A DNA stretch of 64,000 bases. It comes from Daldinia sp. FL1419 (taxonomy: Eukaryota > Ascomycota > Sordariomycetes > Xylariales > Hypoxylaceae). A program made the translations under genes and the position numbers. Every line of letters begins with the position of its first letter. Position 1 is the first letter of the stretch. The stretch is taken from the NCBI GenBank assembly GCA_025201765.1, contig MU623477.1, positions 27,271-91,270 of the forward strand. The letters run 5' to 3'. Shown here piece after piece: positions 46,804 to 56,886 of this stretch. The notes beneath the pieces are model-generated. The model was not told the DNA's origin, ran no database searches, and worked only from the letters and a program-made list of their open reading frames with translations.

Positions 46804-48690
46804 TACGGCGATTGATCGGGATCGGTAGTCGTCGAGATTTGGACGATCGATTACTATTATTATATTACAGATAACGAGAGTACGACAAAGAATGTCTACA
46901 CAGATAGGGTTGATGGAGCTCAGGGTACTAGGCTACTATTATTAAGGGTTGGAAAGGTAAGACCAGATCCAAAATGCATCGTGGAATAGATCTGGCGATG
47001 GAGGAGGCTCTTTATAAACAATCTTGTGCTCCAGAAAACAATTGACGATCTTCATCTTAGTACAAGACGCAGATCTCTTTCATTGTCTGTTATTTTAGTG
47101 AATGTTGTCAAAGGCAATGTTCCGGCACAAAGGTCCTAAGAAACGTCATAGCTTCCTACGTGCTGATTTGCAGAAACAGTGGAAACACGACGGGTTCTCC
47201 TAGGTAGGTCACTCGAGGTTAGGACATCCTAGGAGCGGTTACGATGGGTTGGCGCTTGTGCCAAATGAGGCTGTGAGCTGAACCCCTGATCCGACAAGGG
47301 TGTTGCCTATTGCGTCCACAGTAATTGAATTATGTAGGTAGCATTCATCGAGCGCCTAATGCAGCGGTAGAGACTACAAGTGTAGCCAAATACGAGGATT
47401 AGGAGAGCGCCGGGCGTCACCACACGTATTAGGCGCATCGCTTTGCTGGCAAGAAATACAAAGCCACATGCTGTGTTTGGTATATCCCTTGACGATCACC
47501 ACCTTCTTTTTTTCATATACACTATATTCCCTCTTTTACTATGTGTACAGCAACTGTCGACTCGAGCGGGGACACAAAGCGAGGGTCCTTTTCTTTTTCA
47601 TCAACCATCGATTTTCTTTGCGTCAGACACACAATCCCGACCTTCTGGGGCCGATATCCACGACATCCATGAATAGTACATAGTCTATCTGTGCCGGCTG
47701 GTCCGAGCCCGACTAGTCTTAACACCGCAAGGACGCAGTTCCGCAAATGCGGGGTTTGCAGTAATTGTATTCTTGTTATTCCCAACCGACCGCATCCTTG
47801 AAGCCATGGAAGCCAAGATGGTATGTTATGACGTTGAGATCATGTCGACCAAGTCCGTATGTACATGAGCCTTTACCCTCGAAACCAAGACGCTTTTTAG
47901 TTAGATAGGTACCTAACTTAGGTAGATATAGATAGACGAGTCTCGTTTAGATTCACCGGCGCACATTGGCGGCGCCGTCTGGACCCCCTTATTTACCAAT
48001 AGCCCCCCTCGCGGTTTTATTAACAAGAGACCTGGGTTAAACATGGCCGTTCTAACTTTAAACTAAGACAGAAAAAAAATGCGCCGAAGGGCTGGGCTAC
48101 CATCCGAGTGGCGCCAGTATACACAAAATACCATGCAGACATAATTGTGCATATTCCCGAGTCAGTTGGGTCTGTAAGCCCGTCCGTGATTGCTTGTAAC
48201 AGCATGACATCTTTTGGATCAACAAAATTATCCGTAAAGGTAACAAGATGTGATTTTGAAGGAGTGTCATATCACGAGGTATACCATTGAACAAGTTACG
48301 CCAGTAAGTACCTAAATAGAAGGAATGTCTTCAGCCCTGAATAGCTGCATGCAACGTTTTTTGTCCCCAAGTATCCTCAGTACATGCTTCGACGTTGTAT
48401 CCTCAGCAACAAACCTAGGAGTTTAGTGCTACTCTCGAAGCTATTTACCATTTCCGGTGTAGATCATCGCTGGCATGCGATACGTCCCGAGTCAGCCCTC
48501 GGGCGTCCAAAGAGTTGCGATTTACGGTGGTCAGCAGGCCAGTTTAGGCCATCACCTCGCTTCGCTTCGCTTTCTTGCAAGGTCCATTTATGTGAAATGA
48601 CTTCATCGATCGTTTTTTCGGATTCTTAGCTTATCTTTCATCTTTTGTTTTTTGTTTTTTTTTTCTTGCCACATCCTTAAATCCCTCTTA
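46804..48690. other. intergenic, 1.9 kb
   Basis: Tyrosinase promoter and then gene-poor sequence. Open frames present (for example at 47443-47683) look like chance. GGTACC motif at about 47907. A CTTCG microrepeat is seen near 48548-48566 and a long T-rich tract at about 48645-48666. Confidence 0.4.
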
Positions 48691-48928
48691 GTCCTTGACT
48701 AATTCGCCAACGACGTCGGGAAACACTCAAGATCCATCCTTCGCCGTAGCGGCGGGGTCAACGAGCGGCATGGGTCATTGCCGTATTCAGCCTCACCAAT
48801 TGCTAAATCTTGGCAATTGGTCTGGTTATAGCGTACATCATAAGCTTGATTCTATCGCTGTCTCAGAACAGGAGAATTCCGAGAGTGCCGTTGATGACGC
48901 TGATAGCAATTCCGAATGCTACGTGTAA
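48691..48928 (+). other. orphan exon-like coding segment
   Basis: Following a T-rich tract and a CTCTTAG acceptor-like site, a 79-codon frame with balanced, protein-like composition runs to TAA at 48926-48928. It includes PTTSGNTQDPSFAVAAGS, HCRIQPHQLLNLGNWSGY and an acidic tail. It lacks an initiating ATG near its start, so it would have to be a 3' exon, but no 5' exon is evident. It may be the remnant of a gene disrupted in this transposon-bearing spacer, or a chance frame. Confidence 0.25.
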
Positions 48929-49147
48929 TACGGTAGAAGGCCTTCTGTTAATCTACCGCAGGAAGGAATTTGGAAGTTCGGTGTGAAAAATGAGATTAAA
49001 AAATAAATTCCCGGCGTACTATTCCTACAACGCATGTAAGACGTGAGATGAAAATAGAAGTACAATTGCTTCACTGTTGTGCAACCCACGGCACTACCTA
49101 CGGGACCACATATGATACATCGCAAACATCCACTTCTGGTCGACTTA

Positions 49148-49914
49148 GGTCCTGATCGGCTCGATCTCTAAGCATGGCTTAGAGCTTTTTAGGGGGGGTA
49201 TAAGAATATGCATACGCTAAAAATTTATTTTTTTGTTACGCTATACCTATTTTGGTAGGAGGGCTTAGAGAATTGGCTCTAAACCCCTGTCTCTCATGTA
49301 CCGTGCCAAGAACGGCAGTATGCTAGGCTAAAAGAGGCTAGCGGACCCTCAAATTACTTGTTTAGGAAGGAGGCTTACAGAAGAAATAAGCCCATCTCAA
49401 AACCAAGGGGTTAGAGAAAATAAGGGTATGCTTAGAGGTTATATTCAGTAGAAATCAACGATTTTTCAACGAAATGAACCGAAATATGAACCGAAACAAA
49501 GAGGCTTTTATATTTGCCACTATTCAGGCACTCAGGGTGCTTAAGGAGACGAAAATGGGCCATCGATTACACCCAAAACCCGCCAGGAAGTTCTGAAATA
49601 GCTAGAAAACTCGCTAACAAGCTACATAACGGCTCAGAATCCAGGCTTTTTGACCTGATCAGGATGTCTAAAGAGGTGTTCAATAAGCTATTGACGTAGC
49701 TAGAGTGTAATCGTTGTGGTTGAAGAGCCTCTCGTTATACCAAATTGAGACCTGAATGCTTATGTATGCTATTCTGAAGGCGGTGACCTAAAAAGGCTAA
49801 ACATATGGCAACTGGAGAAATTTGGTACAATAGAGCTCCACCTAATTTATATGGGCCTTAGATGTATTTCTATTTTCTCTAAGCCATGCTTAGAGAATCG
49901 AGCCGATCAGGCCC
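49148..49914. mobile_element. PIF/Harbinger-like DNA transposon remnant, 767 bp
   Basis: Terminal inverted repeats are clear. The left end from 49148 reads GGTCCTGATCGGCTCGAT, and the right end on the other strand reads GGGCCTGATCGGCTCGAT. Each continues into an internal palindrome, CTCTAAGC-ATG-GCTTAGAG. TTA flanks both ends (49145-49147 and 49915-49917), the 3-bp TWA-type target duplication characteristic of PIF/Harbinger elements. It is much smaller than an autonomous element, so it cannot mobilise itself. Confidence 0.8.
49514..49790 (+). pseudogene. Harbinger-type transposase N-terminal remnant
   Basis: Within the inverted-repeat element a frame reads ESRLFDLIRMSKEVFNKLLT, then TAG where Trp is usual, then LECN and, after more stops, SRYTKL. 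This pattern matches the N-terminal helical region that precedes the DDE nuclease domain in Harbinger transposases. The nuclease domain itself is missing. Assignment rests on a short motif plus the TTA duplications. Confidence 0.5.
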
Positions 49915-49917
49915 TTA

Positions 49918-51324
49918 ATTGGTTTGTTTCCAGGTTCTCGGGTCCGGTTTCCATAAAATGATCAATTTCTTCGTATCTCACACGCAAGACGACATTTAGT
50001 TGTCTAGGATATGCGAACAATTTCATCCAGATTGTAAACCAACTTAGCGACGCCGTATATTCCCGACTTTATACACAGGATCTTCTAACGGGCGCTTTAT
50101 CACCAATGATATTTTTCAACCAATTCCTCAACACACACATCGGAAGCTTAATGCCTAAGGTTATTATTACCTAGAGTCCATCCGTGGCAAGCGGGGGACC
50201 TTACAAGTGGTATATACGGTAACTATCCCCGTCACGGCATCTAACAGTTATTAATATCCCTACCGTCCAGATAAATTATCTACGTGCTGACATGAGACCT
50301 ATGTATGTCTGCCTTAAACGTACGTAACATGCATACAACATAGCCAAGTCCAGAACATGAGCACAAGTTCCGCTGTCATCAGTCCTACCGATACGAGCCC
50401 CCCAAGTGGGACAATGTTATGTTGAAACCACCGTCTTCAGATTGTAAATAGGGATTCCCCAAAAAATAAATGGCTGTGCCTGCATGAGAATAGGGGCACC
50501 AGTACTAACAGCATTGATCAGTTATTGATGTAATCAAATCTCCGTAGTCGCTAGTGCCTCCATGTGATGACGAATCACCAATAAATGGATCCGGAGGCTT
50601 TTAGTTATTTTAGCTATCTACCTTGTGTCTTAAATCGGAGACATACGGACCGCTCCGTTGTACTCAAACGGATATATCGTAGGATGTAGGACAGCATGAG
50701 TCTCGGTAAAGTAGCCTGGGTCGCCCTACGTTTAGTGTATCCCTTAATTCGGTAGGTTCTGAATAAAGGGAAAGACTTTATTGAAACTAAGGATAATTGC
50801 TTAAAGATAGGTAGTTACAAAGTGGAACTATCAAACAAGACAATATCTCGTATAAGAGAAAAAGAAAAAGAAAAAAGAATTAATCCACCCACTCTCAAAT
50901 GTACCAACCTATTTACTTTATAGACTTAGTTGCCTAAATAATGATTAACTTCGTTTATACAATGCGTTGTACTCCAAGGCCGAAATACTTGCTATAACCC
51001 AAGTACACTCATAAAGAATCGTATTCTTTCATAGCAAGGTAACCTATTTTTATTACTCCAAAGCTACAGCTCAGCTGTCGGATGTTCCGAGCTTTATTAG
51101 TAAGTGATATTAGTGACATTCTCATTTAGTTACCTATAACAAAAGTGAAGTCAAAGACGAGACGCTCAAAAGGACATGCGTAGTGTGCTACGAATGACCG
51201 ATTATTTATTAGAAGTTGGTAGTTCCATCAACATTTGTTGGAACAATTGCATCTAGACACTCTAGTCCTGATAAATTATCCGAAATCTCCGCCATCCCCG
51301 GGAATACAGCGTTACCTAGCGAAT
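49918..51324. other. intergenic, 1.4 kb
   Basis: Gene-poor sequence right of the transposon. No relic was recognised. An A/G-rich purine tract lies at about 50860-50880. Confidence 0.4.
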
Positions 51325-52122
51325 ATGAGTCCCACGTTGCCCGAAACGTTTCTTGAGTTTCTACAGAGATGTGACACGTTTGACGACCTCCCAGGTGACT
51401 TGGACGTAGCTTCTCAGGCCAACATTTCTTGGAACCAGGTGGGACCATATTATGCAGGATTCTCTAGGGTGGACTTCGAAATATTGAAACTCGAAGAATA
51501 CTTGCGAACGATATGGCCCAGTTCGGAAGCTATGCCAGAACCATTCGATGCAGACGGATTAAGAGCCGCTCTGCAGGACCGGCTTAAAAGTCATGACGGG
51601 GAGGAAAGTACCGATGAATCTGATGATAATACTTCTTCGGAAAATGGATTTGAGTTGCACGATTCGGATACTGAGGGGCAACGTCAGGGTGATGAGCAGG
51701 CATCAGACGCAATACGCTCCGACGAAGCAAACATATCGGACAATCCCGTCATCGCAGATGTAACGTTGACTAAACCGTTAGACCTAGGGGAACGGCTGAA
51801 AGACCAGGACAGTAACACAATCATACAGAACGCGGTTGCGGAGGATACTACACAGGTGAGTCAGGGTTCCGATGTCAAGTCTTTGGCCCGTGAAACGTCT
51901 TTTCTCGAGTTGGAATCAAAGTCGGAACCCGTCGAGCGCATCTCCACTCCGCGCATGGGACGTAGATCCAAGCCACCACTGTCTAGAAGTGCGTTTGCCG
52001 GAGCCGCACAGCCCTATCCAAAAGGCGGATCTTTAGATAAACCACCTTGTATGACCTTGGTGAACTATCCTCGCGCACCAAAGTACTTTCCGTTTAAAAG
52101 TAAAGCAATGGCCAAGAAATGA
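51325..52122 (+). CDS. orphan acidic protein, 265 aa
   Basis: Start chosen at the ATG at 51325; the frame is open a further 34 codons upstream without ATG, so an upstream exon is possible. Family not recognised. The first 90 residues are ordered-looking (LPETFLEFLQRCDTFDDLPG, then VDFEILKLEEYLRTIWPSSE). The middle is Asp/Glu/Ser-rich and disordered. The C-terminus is basic with Pro (PRMGRRSKPPLSRSAF ... YPRAPKYFPFKSKAMAKK). There is no signal peptide or membrane span. The basic end could be a nuclear signal. Codon use looks natural. It stands alone between the transposon remnant and the Asp-box gene. Confidence 0.55.
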   Translation: MSPTLPETFLEFLQRCDTFDDLPGDLDVASQANISWNQVGPYYAGFSRVDFEILKLEEYLRTIWPSSEAMPEPFDADGLRAALQDRLKSHDGEESTDESDDNTSSENGFELHDSDTEGQRQGDEQASDAIRSDEANISDNPVIADVTLTKPLDLGERLKDQDSNTIIQNAVAEDTTQVSQGSDVKSLARETSFLELESKSEPVERISTPRMGRRSKPPLSRSAFAGAAQPYPKGGSLDKPPCMTLVNYPRAPKYFPFKSKAMAKK

Positions 52123-52588
52123 TGTGCTACTTCTTATTTTGAATCTATAGCCAAGGATTTGCATATCGACGCGCCGGACTTTAGAAAAACTACTTAATTA
52201 TATCGAGGGCTTCCGTGTTAACAACCGGGACGAGGGCGATGAAACTTTTACCGTCAGGAATTTTATTAATTCTTTTCTTGTTTACGTAGAAACTGTCAAA
52301 ATCCGCAATAAAGAAAATTCTACTACGTACAAACTGCATCATTAGTGCCTTTGCGATCGTGAAACTTGTTACATCGACCTGCCTAATCCGGAATCGATGC
52401 TTGGGAACAGGGGTCTGCGAAGGCGCCATGGACCCGGGAGGACGCTACGCCGTAAGGGATCGATATATTGAGATCCAATTTAAAATGCGTGTCCCTGTGC
52501 CTTGCATTAATATACCTGACCACCTCAACACCAATGCATTTCTCTCGGTGAACATCGTGACTCGAAGGATAGGTCGGGAACGCTAATC
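52123..52588. other. intergenic / leader of Asp-box gene
   Basis: No gene is supported. Open frames on both strands here lack family motifs. The right end is the leader of the next gene. Confidence 0.35.
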
Positions 52589-53659
52589 ATGATGCGAGTA
52601 TCGTGGATCACCCTCCTAGGTGTCGCCGCCTTGGCAGCTCTCACCACTGGACTTTCGATCGCTCCCAGAAACGTCGCGTTCCCAAAACCAGCGTGGAAAC
52701 ATTTCTCTACAGGGAGCGACGCGCGCTTCCGCGGCCTGGCGCCTGTGTCGGATAAGATCGCGTGGGTTTCGGGGACGAGCGGGACTGTTCTGCGCTCCAC
52801 GGACGGCGGTAACACGTGGGTGTCCGTCGGTCCCAAGCTCTCGAAGGAAGACTCCGAGCTCGAATTCCGAGACATCGAAGCGTGGTCCGCGGAGAAAGCC
52901 GTTGTATTGTCGATCGGCGAGGGCAACAGCTCGCGCATCTACGTCACGGAAGATGGCGGTGAGACTTGGACCCAGTCGTTCGCAAACCAGGAACCTGCCG
53001 CATTTTACGACTGTATCGCTTTTGAGAATCCGAAGAGAGGGATGGCGATGAGCGACCCGGTTGACGGGAAGATCCGATTGATTGAGACGCGTGATGGTGG
53101 CGCGACATGGGATGTTGTTGATCCCGCTGGCATGGTGCCAGCGCTTGAAGGCGAGTCTGGCTTTGCTGCGAGCGGAACATGTCTCGCGACGACGGCTGGT
53201 CGATGGTACGTCGCCACCGGCGGTGTTGATCCCGGCCGCATATTCAGGAGCGGGGATGGATACCACTGGGCCGTCGCAGATGCATCCATAGACGGCGGCG
53301 AAGGTTCGGGCGTCTTTTCGGTACAGTTCCGCGATGCGAAGCACGGCATAGCTGTCGGTGGTAACTACTCGGCACCTACTAGAGCCGTCAATAACGCCGT
53401 GTGGTCAAGAAATGGTGGCATAACTTGGGTTCCATCCACTTCGTTTCCCGGCGGTTATCGTTCTGGGTCTTCCTGGGTTCCCGGACTGAGCAATGTCGCT
53501 TTTGCTGTGGGCCCAACAGGCTCGGATTATACTCTGGACGGGGGTATAAATTGGCACGGGTTCAGCAACTGTAGCCTCGACAGCGTGGAATGTGTGAAGG
53601 GGGGCATTTGCTGGGCTTCTGGTGAGAAGGGCGCAGTGACACGTCTTGTGTTAGTATAA
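52589..53659 (+). CDS. secreted Asp-box (BNR) beta-propeller protein
   Basis: Single-exon 356-aa frame. There is a signal peptide (about 1-22, AALAALTTG). At least six Asp-box motifs of the S/T-x-D-x-G-x-T-W type recur about every 50 residues: STDGGNTW, TEDGGETW, TRDGGATW, SGDGYHW, SRNGGITW and TLDGGINW. They define a six- or seven-bladed propeller as in sialidase-like and Ycf48/photosystem-assembly-factor-like proteins. No sialidase Arg triad or FRIP motif is visible, so it is not a clear sialidase. Similar proteins are widespread in bacteria and annotated as oxidoreductase without evidence. The gene is intronless and richer in G+C than its surroundings (63% across 52741-52800), which would be consistent with, but does not prove, transfer from bacteria. 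Two adjacent ATGs (52589, 52592) open the frame. Confidence 0.88.
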   Translation: MMRVSWITLLGVAALAALTTGLSIAPRNVAFPKPAWKHFSTGSDARFRGLAPVSDKIAWVSGTSGTVLRSTDGGNTWVSVGPKLSKEDSELEFRDIEAWSAEKAVVLSIGEGNSSRIYVTEDGGETWTQSFANQEPAAFYDCIAFENPKRGMAMSDPVDGKIRLIETRDGGATWDVVDPAGMVPALEGESGFAASGTCLATTAGRWYVATGGVDPGRIFRSGDGYHWAVADASIDGGEGSGVFSVQFRDAKHGIAVGGNYSAPTRAVNNAVWSRNGGITWVPSTSFPGGYRSGSSWVPGLSNVAFAVGPTGSDYTLDGGINWHGFSNCSLDSVECVKGGICWASGEKGAVTRLVLV

Positions 53660-54065
53660 GTCTATACAATCGTGAGCACTATTCCATTAGATTACCCATG
53701 TATATCCTTTCTTGAATTAAGATAGTCATATTATATCGTGCGGACTACTATATATCTATGTAGTAGCCGTTTTGCTGGTAAAATTGAATCAGCCATTCCA
53801 CCTCATCGAAAGTCCTGATCAGTATACAATTATATTGAATTGTTACGAAATTTCAATATACCCTGGAAGTATAGGTACATATTGAACATAACCGGTGCAA
53901 AAAAAATATTTGCACGTAGAAAAAGCGATCCGCGAATCGTAGCATATAATTTACAATGAATTTTTTGATTTACTCCCCTCAATATCTTGGAAGGTGAGGT
54001 AGGTAGGCACCTATCTAGAGCGCTTAGATGTTCAGAAACTTAGTTTGAAGGCGTACCTGTCATTA
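53660..54065. other. intergenic, 0.4 kb
   Basis: A+T-rich 3' flank of the Asp-box gene. No gene is seen. Confidence 0.4.
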
Positions 54066-54625
54066 GGCCGTCTTCCATGCATCCGTTTCTATTGCATGTA
54101 GAGACTCAAGTGATCTCTCTAGCCCTATATGTAAAGGTACCTTGCTTTTCAACATTAAAGCTGATCCGGAACCAGCCTAATTTCTCCGTAGAGAAACCGC
54201 TTCCGAGGGATATAACCACGCCATTCTCGAAGCAACGCCTAAACAACCTCCTCTCGCGGTCTCGATACGTCTCTAAGTCGGACGAGGAAAGGCTGGCTAT
54301 TAACAGGTTGGGATTCCCGTCCTGTAATAGCCCACTGTAGAGGTAGCATCGGAGGTTGACCCAGATGAAAACGCCTGCATTGCTACATTCCTGATTTCAG
54401 TTCGTATTTGTAGAAGATAATGCCGATGGATAGGTAGGTAGGTAACTTACACATTTTTGCAATATAGAAGTCCGTGCTCTTCCAAGAATGTGGTCAAGAT
54501 TTCGCAGTGCTCTGCTAGAACTTTGCCATTCTTCTTCATGAAACTGGCTAAAAATATTTCGTCCTCGAGCATGTTTTCCCATACATCTTGAAGGATATTG
54601 GGAACCCATCCGAGCACGCTACGCC
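54066..54625 (-). pseudogene. ACC-synthase-like PLP aminotransferase relic, C-terminal part
   Basis: Minus-strand reading from 54625 gives VLGWVPNILQDVWENMLEDE, then EILTTFLEEHGLLYCKN, a typical 68-nt intron (54383-54450), then NAGVFIWVNLRCYLYSGLL, ENGVVISLGSGFSTEKLGWF and RISFNVEK. This is the C-terminal third of fungal 1-aminocyclopropane-1-carboxylate synthase-like aminotransferases. The N-terminal two-thirds with the cofactor Lys is not found upstream; a TAA stops the frame at about 54640. After NVEK the family-like ending (LERSLESLHAI) lies in another frame beyond about 17 extra bases. The preserved part has no internal stop, so the loss may be recent. Confidence 0.75.
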
Positions 54626-55562
54626 TTATACGGTAACTCCTACAGGTCCTATGCTTTTAAAGGGGATGCTACTGATGATACGCGAGATACTGCTTTTAAT
54701 AAACCCTCATTTCTGGAATGTAGCACTCCTAGCCGTAATCCTGAGGCGCAAAAGTTCTTGCCAATCCTGTATACAATGTGGAAGTTAGACTGGAAAAGCG
54801 AATCCACATCTGTATTTAGAAATGCAAGAAGGTATGATTGTAAGATAGGGGTCGATTCTTAAAATTTCTTCTCTAATGAAATTATAATGTAGTTGCGTTA
54901 CGCGACCCGCTGTAGTAGACGGAAGAGTCGCCGTTAGGGTCTACTGAAGAATAAATCCGAACAGTCATAATCTTAGGGCACATAAGAGAGCAGGAGAGGG
55001 TATCCCAAGGTCACGTGGTGAAGACCGCGAGCCTCCTAAACAGGTACTAAGCTCTGTCGTCGCGGAAGTCCATGGCTTCGTGGGATAGAGAAGAGATTAG
55101 GAGCTAGCCCGCTCGCGACAGCTCACTAAGATCATGTTCGCCATCTCCTATAGTAGTTCTGATTATGTGTCCGGTGCTGATGGGCTGTTGCTTGGGATAG
55201 AGTTAGATTTACCCAGAGCCCTGAAACCCCATTATTTGTAGCGGTCGGAGTGCTCGATCAAGATTTACTTGCTCTTATAACCCTCTTTTTTACTCGCGGT
55301 GTATTCCTTCGTAAAAATTTCGTGTTCATTGGGGCGTAGCATTGGATTTTATACCGCGTAGATACCGGCTCTGGCATGGTAGCATTGGCCTCTTGGCACA
55401 TGCTACAGGGTATAGGTAACGGATAGGAGGCCCTGCTTTTAACCATTCACATGAAGAAAGTAAGCTTACAATGCAGCTATGTATGATAGTCATGTGAGAT
55501 CTAATATATCACGCATTTCATATGCCGTCTATAGATAAGCTGCTCCCCACGCCTTGCGACTC
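54626..55562. other. intergenic, 0.9 kb
   Basis: I searched here for the missing N-terminal part of the aminotransferase and found no convincing match. The right end is the asparaginase promoter. Confidence 0.4.
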
Positions 55563-55570
55563 TATATAAA
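55563..55570 (+). promoter_or_regulatory. TATA box of the asparaginase gene
   Basis: TATATAAA stands 95 bp upstream of the asparaginase start codon, a normal position for a fungal core promoter with a short leader. Confidence 0.55.
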
Positions 55571-55664
55571 GTAATGCCTTCCATACCCGACTCTAAACTC
55601 TTCCGAGATACATGATAATCTTAACCTCGTTCTCTACCTAGGGATACTGCTTAACTAAGTTACG

Positions 55665-56756
55665 ATGAAGGCCGTTCAGTTTTCAATATTCAGTACCGTG
55701 GCATTGTCTACTGCAGCGTCTCCTGTGCCTCTTCCTAGGGGTCTCCAGCTTGTGCTGCGAGAAGAGAGACCATTCGACGCGAGCCTTCCCAACGTAACAA
55801 TATTCGCGACCGGCGGGACAATCGCGGGAAGTGCAAGCTCAAGCGACCAAACCGCTGGATACGAGCCGGGTACTCTCGACGTCGATATTCTGATTGATGC
55901 CGTGCCGCAGGTATGGAACGTATCCAACGTCCGCGGAGTCCAAGTCACCAACATAGCATCGTCAGATATCACGCCTGATATCCTTCTCAACTTGACGCAG
56001 CAAATACAGCGGGAGCTCGATAGCCCGCACTGCCAGGGAGTCGTGGTAACGCACGGCACCGACACGCTCGAGGAATCCGCCTTCTTCCTCGATCTTACTA
56101 TACGCTCCGAGAAACCCGTAGTCGTAGTCGGCGCGATGCGTCCCGCCACGGCTATCAGCGCCGACGGGCCGATTAATCTCCTCGGGGCCGTGACTTTGGC
56201 CGCAGACCCGAATGCCCGTGGTCGAGGCGCCATGATCGTGTTAAACGATCGGATCGCAAATGCTTTCTATACTACAAAGAGCAACGCAAACTCCTTGGAC
56301 ACATTTAGAGCCGCCGAGCAAGGCTTTTTAGGCTTCTTCTACAACATTAAACCCAAATTCTACTACGCGCCTGCCCTGCCTCGCGGAAAGCCCCATTTCG
56401 ACGTGGAAAACACGACAACATTACCGCAGGTAGATATTCTTTTCGGCCATCAGGGCCTTAATCCCACTCTAGCGTCGGCGGCTGTCGCAAGTGGTGCCAA
56501 GGGCCTCGTGCTTGCTGGCATGGGGGCGGGTGCGTGGACTTTTGAGGCACTAGGTGTTATTGACGAGATTATAAAGAACGGTACGATCGTAGTCGACTCG
56601 CGGCGGTCAATGGATGGCTACGTCCCGTCATACAGCCCTGGTGAATACGGAGGCGGTCTCCTGAATCCTCAGAAGGCGCGGATAATGCTGCAGTTAGCTC
56701 TCAATGCCGGATATAATAGTGCGCAGATGCAAAGCCTGTTTGAATTCGATGCATAA
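55665..56756 (+). CDS. secreted type II L-asparaginase
   Basis: Hydrolyses L-asparagine to aspartate and ammonia outside the cell for nitrogen scavenging. Single exon, 363 aa. A signal peptide (about 1-18) precedes the mature chain. Both catalytic threonine motifs are intact: ATGGTIAGS (48-56) and VVVTHGTDTLEE (126-137). The family segment VGAMRPATAISADGP follows. C-terminal residues of the second domain are complete (RRSMDGYVPSYSP, GLLNPQKARIMLQLAL). Length and motifs match fungal and bacterial periplasmic-type enzymes. A TATATAAA lies 95 bp upstream. It is convergent with the GH5 gene, 130 bp away. Confidence 0.95.
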   Translation: MKAVQFSIFSTVALSTAASPVPLPRGLQLVLREERPFDASLPNVTIFATGGTIAGSASSSDQTAGYEPGTLDVDILIDAVPQVWNVSNVRGVQVTNIASSDITPDILLNLTQQIQRELDSPHCQGVVVTHGTDTLEESAFFLDLTIRSEKPVVVVGAMRPATAISADGPINLLGAVTLAADPNARGRGAMIVLNDRIANAFYTTKSNANSLDTFRAAEQGFLGFFYNIKPKFYYAPALPRGKPHFDVENTTTLPQVDILFGHQGLNPTLASAAVASGAKGLVLAGMGAGAWTFEALGVIDEIIKNGTIVVDSRRSMDGYVPSYSPGEYGGGLLNPQKARIMLQLALNAGYNSAQMQSLFEFDA

Positions 56757-56886
56757 GTTTATGGGGAGATATTAGCCTCTCGAAATAACGTGATACTTTC
56801 TACGACGGTCGGAAATTGATGTTCTGTCCGTAATTTCGCTCTTATTAAGATTAAAGCGCCCAAGCTCATCTTCATCTAAGGTTCTA

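Noticed and set aside
52616..53349. Long antisense frames under the Asp-box gene
   Set aside because: High G+C genes give long antisense frames; the plus strand carries the signal peptide and six Asp-boxes.
54077..54340. 87-codon plus-strand frame
   Set aside because: It is the antisense shadow of the aminotransferase relic, whose minus-strand reading matches a known family.
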